A DNA stretch of 60,829 nucleotides from Deltaproteobacteria bacterium. Lineage in GTDB: Bacteria > Desulfobacterota > GWC2-55-46. Location of the stretch: positions 1 to 60,829 of the forward strand of contig JACRNO010000057.1 in assembly GCA_016234855.1 (NCBI GenBank), given 5' to 3'. Numbering within the stretch: position 1 is the first letter of the stretch; every line of letters starts with the position of its first letter. Positions 43,774 to 51,727 of this stretch are shown here, piece by piece. Under the pieces are notes generated by a model. It was not told where the DNA came from. It saw nothing but the letters and a program-made list of their open reading frames with translations, and ran no database searches. A program made the position numbers and the translations under genes.

Positions 43774-43860
43774 CGTCATTCCCGAGGTCTCTGTCAGGAA
43801 TCCAGTATGCCTGGAGACGCAAAAAGACTGGATTCCCGCTAAAAACACCCGGGAATGACG
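43774..43860. repeat. CGTCATTCCCG inverted repeat element
   Basis: CGTCATTCCCG (43774-43784) pairs with CGGGAATGACG (43850-43860); inside, GGAATCCAGT pairs with ACTGGATTCC. The start shares AACACGTCATTCCCGAGG and the following GTCTCTGTC with the element at 31201. From 43861 to 43990 the minus strand has a short protein-like stretch (R-Y-L-Y-V-I-E-E-I-N-I-P-D, stop) that may be a gene remnant. Confidence 0.6.
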
Positions 43861-43993
43861 TATAAGGGAATCTGACATTACTGAGGCCTGCCCTCGAATG
43901 GTTTAGTCGGGGATATTAATCTCCTCAATGACATACAGATAGCGAACCAGCCCAACCTCACCATAATCAGGCATGACACATCGTATCCCCCTC

Positions 43994-44028
43994 AAAAAAA
44001 AGAGGCGGCCCGTGCAAGGCCGCCTCTT
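43994..44028 (-). terminator. Rho-independent terminator of cytochrome operon
   Basis: Minus strand: AAGAGGCGGCC (44018-44028), 7-nt loop, GGCCGCCTCTT (44000-44010), then a run of T (forward A at 43994-44000). Perfect 11-bp GC-rich stem, 32 bases after the last cytochrome gene. Confidence 0.9.
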
Positions 44029-44059
44029 GAAGAAATATACTTGTCGCGCGTCAAGCGCC

Positions 44060-44425
44060 CTACTTTGAGGCGCCCTTTACGTTCGTGTGGCAGTTGGCGC
44101 ATTGAAAGAGCGGGAAGGCGTTCGGGCTGTTATGACAGTTGGCCGAGCCGCAGAACTGACCGTCCATGTTCTTCTTCATCGAGATATCGTTCGCCTTGGC
44201 CTGGTCTTTGAATATCCCAGGGTGGCAGACCCCGCACTTGAATTTCTTCTTATGCTGGTCGTGCGGGAAGACAACGGGGCCCACCCCGGCCTTCTTCATC
44301 GAGGTCAGCTTCGAATCGAGGATGAATTTGCCCGGACCCGGCTCCTGGGCGGCATACGCCGCGCATGAGACCAACCCGAATAGAACGATAGCCGCCGCAA
44401 TCAAACCGATACGCATATCTCTCAT
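44060..44425 (-). CDS. Triheme c7-type cytochrome
   Basis: 121 residues with a signal peptide (cut near A-Y-A, about 25). Three heme sites: C-G-V-C-H, C-G-S-A-N-C-H (four residues between the cysteines) and C-A-N-C-H, with spare His in F-P-H-D-Q-H as axial ligands. Exported periplasmic electron carrier of the c7/'nanowire' triheme sort. Last of three cytochrome genes, 6 bases after the previous one. Confidence 0.88.
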   Translation of the reverse strand: MRDMRIGLIAAAIVLFGLVSCAAYAAQEPGPGKFILDSKLTSMKKAGVGPVVFPHDQHKKKFKCGVCHPGIFKDQAKANDISMKKNMDGQFCGSANCHNSPNAFPLFQCANCHTNVKGASK

Positions 44426-44431
44426 GGCCGC

Positions 44432-45097
44432 CTACTTCTTTGCCTTCGGCTTCGGTGAAGAGTGGCAGCGCTTGCAATCGGTAAGCGGGAAGGCTACCTT
44501 GCTGTGACACCTGCCGCACCACTGGCCGTTGACGATGCCGACCATCGACATGTTGTTCGAGCCTGCGGACGGCTCGAATATCTGCGGATGGCAGACCTCA
44601 CACTTGAGCCAGTAGGTATGAATCTTATGCGGATAGATGACGTCGTCGACGAAGTCGCCCTTGGCCGGAATGAGGACGTCCATATCCATCGGCTCCATCT
44701 CCTCCTCGGCAGGGTCGAGCGACGGCTTCGGCTTGATGAGGTTCTCCTGGACTATCTTGGCCCAGTCGATGAGACCGTACCTGTCCCTCGGAAGCTTGGC
44801 CGAACCCAGAGCGGCCGGATGCCAGCCGCGTCCAGCCCTGTATGCGACTGACGGCGGCCTGTTCGGGTCGCCGACGCCCGCGGGCTTTCCTGACGTGTCG
44901 AGATATATGACGCTATTGATATCGGTCGGGTCTATGATACCGGTTTCCGCCTTTTTGGATGCGCTCTCGCCCTTATCCGCTTTCTTGGCGGTCGCCGATT
45001 CGGCCAAGCTGAACGTGCCTGACATCGTGATGCCGAAGACGGCCACAAGCGAGAGGAGGGCAACCTTCAAAAGACTCCTTGTTGAAGACGCTTTCAT
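44432..45097 (-). CDS. Triheme c7-type cytochrome with long N-terminal region
   Basis: 221 residues: signal peptide (about 1-32), a Lys/Glu-rich then Pro-rich stretch of some 110 residues (containing P-N-R-P-P-S and L-I-D-W-A-K), then the triheme module from about 145 with C-E-V-C-H, C-G-R-C-H and C-K-R-C-H. The extra segment is not seen in its two neighbours and may bind a partner or membrane complex. Middle gene of the operon. Confidence 0.87.
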   Translation of the reverse strand: MKASSTRSLLKVALLSLVAVFGITMSGTFSLAESATAKKADKGESASKKAETGIIDPTDINSVIYLDTSGKPAGVGDPNRPPSVAYRAGRGWHPAALGSAKLPRDRYGLIDWAKIVQENLIKPKPSLDPAEEEMEPMDMDVLIPAKGDFVDDVIYPHKIHTYWLKCEVCHPQIFEPSAGSNNMSMVGIVNGQWCGRCHSKVAFPLTDCKRCHSSPKPKAKK

Positions 45098-45264
45098 TGT
45101 TTCCTCCTTTGGTATCCGCGCGCATGGACGGGTTTTAAACTCTTATGCCGCCCTCTTTGCCGCGCACAGCATGATTTTTTAATGCATCAGAACTTTCTTA
45201 TCCGCCCCGGGCCCGCAACCGTTGTCTATTGGCGCGGGGCAATCTACCGGACGTCCCTTGAATC

Positions 45265-45624
45265 CTAAGGAGTGGCAGCTTCAGGGTTGTACGAGTGGCA
45301 CCTGTCGCAATAGAGCGGTTCCCATGCAATCAGCCCGTTGTGGCACCTGCCGCAGAACTGACCGTCCATTATCTTGGACATGTTGATGTCGTTCGCGCCC
45401 TTCTTGATGATAAAGATGTCTTCGTGACAGACCTTGCATTTGAATCTTATCCTGTGGAACCAATGCGGGAAGACCACAGGGTTCACGCCCGCCTTTTGCA
45501 TGCTCTCAGACTTGCTGTTAAGGACAATGTCCGCGTATTCCGCGCTGCCTGACGACGCATAGAACAGGCCCGCGGCAACAGCGACACAAGTCATGAGGAG
45601 AATCAAGAAGCTTACTCTCTTCAT
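45265..45624 (-). CDS. Triheme c7-type cytochrome
   Basis: 119 residues, signal peptide (about 1-28), heme sites C-K-V-C-H, C-G-R-C-H and C-D-R-C-H, axial His in F-P-H-W-F-H. First gene of the cytochrome operon. It resembles the 121-residue protein in layout (N-D-I-N-M before the second heme) but differs throughout, so the three look like old duplicates. Confidence 0.88.
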   Translation of the reverse strand: MKRVSFLILLMTCVAVAAGLFYASSGSAEYADIVLNSKSESMQKAGVNPVVFPHWFHRIRFKCKVCHEDIFIIKKGANDINMSKIMDGQFCGRCHNGLIAWEPLYCDRCHSYNPEAATP

Positions 45625-45690
45625 CGGTTGCCTCCTTAGAGATTTGGTAATTTGCCCGGCTGACCTTCAAATGTAGTGCTGATTGTGCTA

Positions 45691-45721
45691 ATTATAGCCC
45701 GTATCATAGCCCTCCTGTCAA
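45691..45721 (-). promoter_or_regulatory. Promoter of cytochrome operon
   Basis: Minus strand TTGACA (45716-45721), 19-bp spacer, TATAAT (45691-45696). Both boxes are perfect but the spacer is two bases longer than ideal, which often marks activator dependence. Predicted start about 60 bases before the first cytochrome gene. Confidence 0.6.
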
Positions 45722-45853
45722 GTTAAAAATTAAAAAAACTTAATCTTTACAGATCGCGCCACCTGCCGCAGCAGCGGGAACCGATTGCAAGGTCTGCGCT
45801 ACAGGCACACGATTGCCCATGGCGCGCACCGTACCACCGAACCGCCATGCTTA

Positions 45854-45883
45854 TTGAAAATGTGTAAAGAGCTGTGGTATAAA
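45854..45883 (+). promoter_or_regulatory. Promoter of aspS
   Basis: TTGAAA (45854-45859), 18-bp spacer, TATAAA (45878-45883), predicted start near 45890. It diverges from the cytochrome promoter; the stretch between them (45722-45853) holds nothing else recognised. Confidence 0.55.
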
Positions 45884-45969
45884 TACTGGATTCGCTTTTT
45901 TCACCGCCTGTGCCATTACCAGGGGCGCAAGCGGGGCAAGAAATTTTTTGTATTTCAGGAGGTCTTGGA

Positions 45970-47772
45970 TTGACTGATTCCATCGTCATGGAGCCGCTCG
46001 GCGGCTTGAAAAGGACGTGCTACTGCGGCCAGGTGCGGCCATCTCACATGGGAACGCGCATAACGCTCATGGGCTGGGTGCAAAGGAGACGCGACCACGG
46101 CGGCCTGATATTCATTGATCTCCGCGACCGCGAGGGCGTAGTCCAACTCGTCTTCAGCCCGGACGCCCCGGCCGTGCACGCAAAGGCGCACGACATCAGG
46201 AGCGAATACGTCCTGGCCGTAACCGGAGACGTGCGCATGAGGCCGGACGGCACGCAGAACACGGGCCTTGCAACCGGGCTTGTGGAGGTGGCTGTAACCG
46301 AGCTAAAACTCCTTAACGATTCAGCGCCGCTGCCGTTCATGCTCGAGGACGATACAGACGTATCCGAGATGACGCGGCTTAAGTACCGCTATCTGGATCT
46401 GCGCCGGCCGTCACTGCAAAACAAGCTCGTCTTGCGCCACAAGGTGGCGATGTCCACGCGGAACTACCTCTCTGAGAACGGCTTCCTCGAAATAGAGACC
46501 CCGGTGCTCACAAAATCCACGCCCGAAGGCGCGCGCGACTTCCTCGTGCCGAGCAGGCTCAACCCCGGCGCCTTCTACGCTTTACCCCAGTCGCCGCAGA
46601 TCTTCAAACAGATACTCATGATTGGCGGCTTTGACAGGTATTTTCAGGTGGTCAGGTGCTTCCGCGACGAAGACCTGCGCGCCGACCGCCAGCCGGAATT
46701 CACGCAAATCGACGCGGAGATGAGCTTTGTCGAGGCAGAGGACGTGATAACCGTAATGGAAGGACTCATCAGGCGGCTCTTCAAGGACGGCATCGGCCTT
46801 GAATTGAAGACGCCCTTCCCGCGCCTTACATATAAGGAAGCGGTCGGCAGGTTCGGGCTCGACAACCCGGATGTGCGTTTCGGGCTTGAACTTGTCGACC
46901 TTACCGAGACCGTCCGCAACTGCGGTTTTAAGGTTTTCGATGATACCGTTGCAAAGGGCTGGCCTGTAAAGGCCGTCTGTGCCAAAGGCTGCGCCGAGTT
47001 CTCGCGCAAAGACCTCGACGACCTGACGGCGGTTGCCGTATCCTACGGCGCAAAAGGGCTTGCATGGGTAAAGCTCACAGCCGAAGGCTGGCAGTCTCCC
47101 ATAGCAAAGTTCCTCTCAGACGACGTCAAGGCCGCGATAACAAAGGCGCTCAACGCGGCCACCGGCGACCTCATCCTCTTTGCCGCTGACAAGCCCTCGG
47201 TTGCCAATACCGTCCTCGGCAGGGTCAGGCTCAACATCGGCAACCGCATGGGACTTATCCCTAAGCACGGCTTCAACTTCGTCTGGGTCACGGAATTCCC
47301 GATGCTCGACTATGACGAGACCGAGAAGCGTTACGTGGCCGTGCACCACCCGTTCACCGCGCCGATGGACGAAGACCTTGCAAGGCTCGATACCGACCCG
47401 CTGACTGTACGCGCGAAGGCGTACGACCTCGTGCTGAACGGGTCGGAAATCGGCGGCGGCTCGATAAGAATCCACCGGAGCGACGTTCAATCGAAGGTAT
47501 TCGGCAAACTCGGCATCAGCGAGGACGAGGCGCGGCTTCGTTTCGGCTTCCTGCTCGACGCCCTCTCATTCGGCACCCCGCCGCACGGCGGCATCGCATT
47601 CGGCCTGGACAGGGTCATGGCCATAATGACCGGGTCGGAGTCGATCCGCGACGTCATCGCCTTCCCCAAGACGCAGAAGGCCGCCGACGTGATGAGCGAG
47701 GCGCCATCGACCGTTGACCAGAAACAGCTTGACGAGATTTCGATAAGGGTGGTGAAGAAGAAGGCGGAGTAG
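45970..47772 (+). CDS. aspS: Aspartyl-tRNA synthetase
   Basis: 600 residues if started at TTG 45970, chosen because AGGAGGT ends 6 bases before it; the ATG at 45988 has no ribosome site. Charges tRNA-Asp (and perhaps tRNA-Asn). N-terminal OB fold (about 20-115), class II core with [15 protein letters not shown], inserted GAD domain about 290-420, and G-L-D-R near the end. Preceded by its own promoter. Confidence 0.96.
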   Translation: MTDSIVMEPLGGLKRTCYCGQVRPSHMGTRITLMGWVQRRRDHGGLIFIDLRDREGVVQLVFSPDAPAVHAKAHDIRSEYVLAVTGDVRMRPDGTQNTGLATGLVEVAVTELKLLNDSAPLPFMLEDDTDVSEMTRLKYRYLDLRRPSLQNKLVLRHKVAMSTRNYLSENGFLEIETPVLTKSTPEGARDFLVPSRLNPGAFYALPQSPQIFKQILMIGGFDRYFQVVRCFRDEDLRADRQPEFTQIDAEMSFVEAEDVITVMEGLIRRLFKDGIGLELKTPFPRLTYKEAVGRFGLDNPDVRFGLELVDLTETVRNCGFKVFDDTVAKGWPVKAVCAKGCAEFSRKDLDDLTAVAVSYGAKGLAWVKLTAEGWQSPIAKFLSDDVKAAITKALNAATGDLILFAADKPSVANTVLGRVRLNIGNRMGLIPKHGFNFVWVTEFPMLDYDETEKRYVAVHHPFTAPMDEDLARLDTDPLTVRAKAYDLVLNGSEIGGGSIRIHRSDVQSKVFGKLGISEDEARLRFGFLLDALSFGTPPHGGIAFGLDRVMAIMTGSESIRDVIAFPKTQKAADVMSEAPSTVDQKQLDEISIRVVKKKAE

Positions 47773-47789
47773 CGAGGTTGGGATTTACA

Positions 47790-47971
47790 CATCCCCCTTT
47801 CCTAAGAGACCTTTGCATAAGTCAGATTTATGTAGCGCAGGCCTTCAGGCCTGCGTCTTTGTCGCAGCGTTCGCTAACGAATAGCAGGGCTAAAGCCCTG
47901 CGCTACGCGCACCGTATACTTCTTTTCTTGAGAAAACACAGTTATGCAAAGGTCTCTTTCCTAAAGGGGGA
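47790..47971. mobile_element. Inverted-repeat element enclosing a GTAGC pair
   Basis: AAGAGACCTTTGCATAA (47804-47820) and its perfect inverse TTATGCAAAGGTCTCTT (47942-47958) flank a 121-bp core; ATCCCCCTTT and AAAGGGGGAT extend the ends with small mismatch to about 47790 and 47971. The core carries the GTAGC element at 47832-47906. Confidence 0.65.
47832..47906. repeat. GTAGCGC-variant paired hairpin element
   Basis: 75 bp from GTAGCGC to GCGCTAC. Left hairpin GCAGGCCTTCAGGCCTGC, right GCAGGGCTAAAGCCCTGC. Compared with GTAGCTC copies, the outer T:A pairs are G:C on both hairpins at once. Confidence 0.8.
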
Positions 47972-48115
47972 TTGAGGGGAATTATCCCCCCCCTGACAAG
48001 GCGGGCAAGGGACTCCCCCCTTTCCTAAATGGGGGGGGGACTGAGGGGGATTATCCCCCTCCCCTGACAAGGCGGGCAAGGGACTCCCCCCTGATAAGGG
48101 GGGCAAGGGGGGTTT
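47960..48115. repeat. CCCCCT/AGGGGG-rich tandem repeats before tag
   Basis: At least three overlapping units built on GGGGGATT, CCCCCCTGACAAGGCGGGCAAGG and CTCCCCCCTT. The segment CTGACAAGGCGGGCAAGGGA occurs twice (from about 47992 and 48064). The last AGGGGGG also serves as the tag ribosome site. With 47773-47971 this fills the whole gap between aspS and tag. Confidence 0.6.
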
Positions 48116-48117
48116 GT

Positions 48118-48708
48118 TTGATACGCCAAGAAAAAATTGACATTGAACCTATACGATGCGGCTGGGTGAGCGACGACCCGCTCTATATCGCGTACCACGA
48201 CACCGAGTGGGGCGTGCCCGTGCATGACGACCGGCGGCTCTTCGAGTTCCTCATCCTTGAAGGCGCGCAAGCGGGCCTCAGTTGGCTTACCATCCTGAAA
48301 AAGAGGGAGAATTACAGAAAGGCCTTTTCCGGGTTCGACCCTGCGAAGGTGGCCCGATTCAGAGAGGAGAAGATTCAACGCCTCCTGCTCGACCCCGGCA
48401 TCATCCGCAACCGGTTGAAGGTCAGGGCGGCCATAAACAACGCGGCTGCGTTTTTAAAGATACAAGATGAGTTCGGCTCGTTCGCAGAGTACAGTTGGCA
48501 ATTCGTAGGCAACAAGCCCATAAAAAACACCTTCAAAACCATCAAACAAGTCCCCGCCACAACCCCTGAATCCGACTCATTCAGCAAGGACTTGAAAAAG
48601 AGGGGTTTTAAATTCGTCGGCTCGACCATCATCTATGCCCACATGCAGGCGGTGGGCATGGTCAACGACCATACGAAGGATTGTTTCAGATACAAGGAAT
48701 TGAAGTGA
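48118..48708 (+). CDS. tag: DNA-3-methyladenine glycosylase I
   Basis: 196 residues, TTG start with AGGGGGG before it, the ribosome site being formed by a dispersed repeat. Removes 3-methyladenine from alkylated DNA. Closely follows E. coli Tag: R-C-G-W-V-S-D-D-P-L-Y-I-A-Y-H-D-T-E-W-G and K-K-R-G-F-K-F-V-G-S-T. The zinc ligands (Cys of C-G-W, His of A-Y-H-D, and the C-terminal N-D-H...C) are all present. Confidence 0.95.
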   Translation: MIRQEKIDIEPIRCGWVSDDPLYIAYHDTEWGVPVHDDRRLFEFLILEGAQAGLSWLTILKKRENYRKAFSGFDPAKVARFREEKIQRLLLDPGIIRNRLKVRAAINNAAAFLKIQDEFGSFAEYSWQFVGNKPIKNTFKTIKQVPATTPESDSFSKDLKKRGFKFVGSTIIYAHMQAVGMVNDHTKDCFRYKELK

Positions 48709-48816
48709 AACCTGTAGGTTGACGCAGTGTAACCCGCCAATCGTAATTACAGGACGCGGTGCCTCCCGGAGGCGCTCCCACGCCAGAGCGTGGGAACAAG
48801 GAATTAGGAAAACATC
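48709..48816. repeat. Short hairpins between tag and PAP2 gene
   Basis: GCCTCCCGGAGGC and TCCCACGCCAGAGCGTGGGA form two adjacent hairpins at about 48762-48794. They look like another dispersed family; no T run follows. Confidence 0.5.
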
Positions 48817-49377
48817 GTGATTTACAAGACAAGACAAAACAGATTTTTGTGCACAATTCTCATATTAGCCACATGTATGGGAATTTTCTTTTCACAGTCC
48901 GCAGCAGCATCCGATACCATTGAGAAATCCGGAGATGCCCTTGTGGTGTTAATACCGGCAATCGCATACGGCACAACATTCTACCTGGATGACGACGAGG
49001 GGCGCACGCAGTTTTACAAATCATTTTTTACAAATTTAGCCGTAACGCAAGGCTTGAAATCCACAATTAAAAAAGAACGTCCTGACGGATCAGACAAGTC
49101 ATCATTTCCATCCGGTCATACTTCAATAGCATTTCAAGGCGCGACATTTCTTTATAAAAGATATGGGTTTAAATACGGCATCCCTGCATATATCGGAGCG
49201 GCTTTTGTTGGTTATAGCAGAGTTCAAGCGGACAAACACTACATTGAAGATGTTCTTGCGGGAGCGGCAATAGGCACGATTAGCAGTCTTTATTTTACTG
49301 AACCATATAAGGGGGTTACGGTAACTCCAACTGCCAATAACGGTTATTACGGCATAACCGTAAGTAAAAATTGGTAG
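48817..49377 (+). CDS. PAP2 family phosphatase
   Basis: 186 residues, GTG start. Signal peptide or anchor at about 8-30, then the three phosphatase blocks K-K-E-R-P, P-S-G-H-T-S and S-R-V-Q-A-D-K-H-Y-I-E-D. Likely dephosphorylates undecaprenyl-PP or a lipid phosphate in the periplasm. Unlike usual PAP2 proteins it is small, with few strong helices, resembling the soluble exported kind. Clearly more A/T-rich than its neighbours, which suggests transfer. Confidence 0.85.
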   Translation: MIYKTRQNRFLCTILILATCMGIFFSQSAAASDTIEKSGDALVVLIPAIAYGTTFYLDDDEGRTQFYKSFFTNLAVTQGLKSTIKKERPDGSDKSSFPSGHTSIAFQGATFLYKRYGFKYGIPAYIGAAFVGYSRVQADKHYIEDVLAGAAIGTISSLYFTEPYKGVTVTPTANNGYYGITVSKNW

Positions 49378-49639
49378 CAATACATAGCGATAACATCAAC
49401 TGAGGCTGACTCCTGCGGGTTCAAGTTTGCAACTTGAACCAAAAAGTTAGTATCAGCGACGCAGATATTCGCAACCACAATCATTTTTATAATTACGAAT
49501 CAAAAAGGAGCAGGTTACAAAACTGCTCCCACCGTAGGTTACAAACCTGCTCCCGCTGTAGAAGAAGAGACCGGAGAAGGCCGCCGCAACCATTGGCCGC
49601 ACCGCGCCGCCCACCCCGTCTTACCGCGCATATCTCTGA
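49378..49639. repeat. Repeat region: hairpin and 24-bp tandem repeat
   Basis: GGTTCAAGTT-TGC-AACTTGAACC (49418-49440) is a perfect 10-bp hairpin. Two adjacent 24-bp units (49514-49537 and 49538-49561) share GTTACAAA, CTGCTCCC and GTAG and differ at four positions. GGAGCAG/CTGCTCC also forms a stem. An open frame across it is low-complexity Arg/Pro and rejected. Confidence 0.6.
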
Positions 49640-49867
49640 TTATTGCGCGTGCTTCCACTGTAAGGTAAGTTTTTTATGTGAAGCGGCGCAGTCCCGGAGA
49701 TAGAGATTTATTAGCGTCTGGTAAGGGACACCGACCTCTTTAGCAAGCCCCTTGAAGTAGCTGATGGTCTCCTCGTCCATACGCAAAGTAACCTGCCGCT
49801 TGAGCCTGCCGGCATAAGGGTTTTTCTGCGCCTTGGAAAAATCGTACTCTTTTCTCATTTCAATCAC
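49640..49867 (-). CDS. brnA: BrnA-type antitoxin
   Basis: 75 residues. R-Q-V-T-L-R-M-D-E-E-T-I-S-Y-F-K near 30 and G-V-P-Y-Q-T-L-I-N-L-Y-L-R-D-C are the BrnA/CopG ribbon-helix-helix pattern. Neutralises BrnT and represses the pair. Overlaps brnT by 4 bases. Confidence 0.85.
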   Translation of the reverse strand: MIEMRKEYDFSKAQKNPYAGRLKRQVTLRMDEETISYFKGLAKEVGVPYQTLINLYLRDCAASHKKLTLQWKHAQ

Positions 49868-50151
49868 CTTTCCTTATAACATTTCTGCTCGGCCCTGGCA
49901 GCCTTTCGGGCGGAAATGATCCTGATCACCTCATCGCTCTCCCGATAACAGTGACAAACCACCAATATTTGAAGGTTTGCGCTTAGACCAAGAAGAATAA
50001 AACGGTCTTCTTCGCCGGAGTGATCCGGGTCATGTATCAGCAAGGCATTTTCATCAACGAAGACCGTGCGGGCTTCGTCAAACGATATTCCATGCTTCTT
50101 TTGATTTGACGAGTCCTTTCCCTTGTCCCAGTCAAAGGCGATGTCTGCCAT
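49864..50151 (-). CDS. brnT: BrnT-type toxin
   Basis: 95 residues. F-D-W-D-K-G-K-D-S-S-N-Q-K-K-H-G-I-S-F-D-E-A near the start and I-R-I-I-S-A-R-K-A near the end are diagnostic for BrnT, a RelE-fold ribonuclease toxin. Here the toxin precedes the antitoxin, as usual for this type. The ATG is at the predicted transcription start. Confidence 0.9.
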   Translation of the reverse strand: MADIAFDWDKGKDSSNQKKHGISFDEARTVFVDENALLIHDPDHSGEEDRFILLGLSANLQILVVCHCYRESDEVIRIISARKAARAEQKCYKER

Positions 50152-50186
50152 ATTTACATTGTAAATATATAATACTTATTTGTCAA
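50151..50186 (-). promoter_or_regulatory. brnTA promoter with palindromic operator, leaderless
   Basis: Minus strand TTGACA (50181-50186), 17-bp spacer, TACAAT (50158-50163), then 6 bases and the brnT ATG. A 15-bp palindrome ATTTACATTGTAAAT (50152-50166) covers the -10 box and reaches the start codon, well placed for repression by BrnA. Confidence 0.75.
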
Positions 50187-50189
50187 TCC

Positions 50190-50475
50190 CTTATCGTTTC
50201 TACGCCAAAGCCCCCCTCACCCTGCCCTCTCTCCGAGGGGAGAGGGGGTTTTCTCCTCCCCTTATTTAAGGGGCGGGGCCCCCGTTGCGCGCGCAGCGCA
50301 ATGCAACGGGGAGTGGGGAGGGGTTAATCTTTGCAGCCACAATGCTTGCTTGTTGCTTCGCGCACGCCCAGCTTAACTCCCCCTGCCCCCTCTTTTACAA
50401 AGAGGGGGGAGTTTCGCGCCCCTTGACAACACAGTTGCTCTCCCCGAGGGGAGAGGGTTCTTTCCCCCTTGTATA
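50190..50475. repeat. C/G-rich dispersed palindromes
   Basis: Successive palindromes such as CCCTCTCTCCGAGGGGAGAGGG, CCCCTTATTTAAGGGG and GCCCCCTCTTTTACAAAGAGG, plus CTCCCCGAGGGGAGAGGG near the end. They fill the gap between brnT and the broken lptG. No gene seen. Confidence 0.6.
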
Positions 50476-50496
50476 ATGCTTGAGAAGTATCTTACG

Positions 50497-51457
50497 TTAA
50501 TAGATACTGATAATCATGCGCAACAGGATGTGACAGCCCGATTCCCCCTTGGTCGCACGAGCCGAGCGCATGACCGCGAAGACGACCCAGAAGCTGAAGG
50601 CTATGACAATACTGAGGCCGATGCCGGCGGCTATGCCGCCGTGCCTGCCCGTCTTCAGGGCAAACGGGATGCCCACGAGTATCATTATGAAGTTGACGAG
50701 CGGGAAGGTAATCTTGCCGTAGAGGTCGATCTTGAACCGGGCCGCGTTATAGCCCTCGCTAACGAGCCTGTTGACGTAATTCCTAAGCTCGAAAAAGCCC
50801 ATGTTCCTGTATGCGCTCTCTGCCGAGGCAAGCTCGTCCGGCGGCATGACCCCGGGCAGGACAACGTCCTTGCCTTGCGTCTTATCAGCCTTTCCATCCG
50901 GCGTAAAACTCCAGACCTCGGCCGCATCAGCCTTCCATGCGCCGTCCTTCCAAACGGCAACGCGCGCGTTCACCCTGCCTGTGACGGCAAACGGCTTGCC
51001 GACGATATAGAGCGTCACGCCGTTAAGCGCGTTCTTTTGCGTATCCATCTGCCGCACGTTCAGCAACCCGCCCTCGGTGCGCATCCAGATGCCGGATGCG
51101 CCAAAGCCCTGACCGTGCACGCCCATACGCTGACGCCGGAAGGCGTCCACCCTGGCCTGCGCCGCTGGCACGACCAGCTCGTTCATCAGGATAACGGCAA
51201 CGCTCAAGACAAGCCCGGCCGCAAGCATGGGCATGAGCGCGCGCAAGAGGCGCACGCCGCCGGATTTAAGGGCCGTGATTTCGCCGTGCCTCGACAGGCT
51301 GCCGAGCGTAAGGAGCGTTGCGAGGAGCGTTATGCTTCATCAGGCCGCCCATGTTCTCGAAGACGTCTATCATGAGAAAGAGGACGACGAACGCGGCCAT
51401 AGCCATCGCCAGAAGCTTGGCAAACTCCGTCAATATGTAGCGCTCAAGTCTTTTCAT
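50497..51457 (-). pseudogene. lptG: Broken lptG (LPS export permease)
   Basis: Two frames together give an LptG: first M-K-R-L-E-R-Y-I-L-T-E-F ... E-N-M-G-G-L-M-K (51457-51333), then in another frame T-L-L-A-T-L-L-T-L-G-S-L-S-R-H-G-E-I through to S-F-W-V-V-F-A-V near 50572. Compared with intact LptG about 25 codons are missing at the junction, with a frame change, and the last 35 or so residues after F-A-V are replaced by unrelated sequence. LptG works with LptF in the Lpt pump; an intact copy must be elsewhere or the assembly is wrong here. Confidence 0.8.
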
Positions 51458-51506
51458 GGTTTGCCTGATGGCCCGGCGGATGTGTGCAACTTGTTCTGCG
51501 CATCTT

Positions 51507-51646
51507 GTAGCCCAGGGCTTCGGACTTCCCCCTTTGAAAAAGGCGCTAAAGACACAATGTTAGCGCACAAGGGGGCGTGGTACCCACGCCAAGCGGCGTG
51601 GGTCAGGGGATTAGCCCTGATAAGTCAGACTTAAAGGTCTGAGCTA
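51507..51646. repeat. Composite nested repeat upstream of lptG
   Basis: A truncated GTAGC arm (51507-51522), CCCCCTTTG/GGGGG sequence, a second copy of the 50-bp composite repeat inverted (51571-51620), and a right GTAGC arm CAGACTTAAAGGTCTG ending GAGCTAC (51625-51646). It looks like one family inserted into another. A CTCTGATTAATTCC end (inverted) follows at 51681-51703. Confidence 0.65.
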
Positions 51647-51727
51647 CAGTCTAACAGAGGAGCCTGAATGTCACCGTTGTGGAATTAATCAGAGATTCCT
51701 TAAATTCCCCCAACCGTCCGCCCGTCT

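Noticed and set aside
47773-48117. CRISPR-like array
   Set aside because: Repeats are palindromic, irregularly spaced and variable; no constant repeat with unique spacers.
49434-49703. 89-codon plus-strand open frame
   Set aside because: Spans a hairpin and a 24-bp tandem repeat and gives Arg/Cys-rich nonsense; overlaps brnA in antisense.
50476-51375. 299-codon plus-strand open frame opposite lptG
   Set aside because: Low-complexity His/Arg-rich translation in antisense of a recognisable permease; arises from GC-skewed codon third positions.
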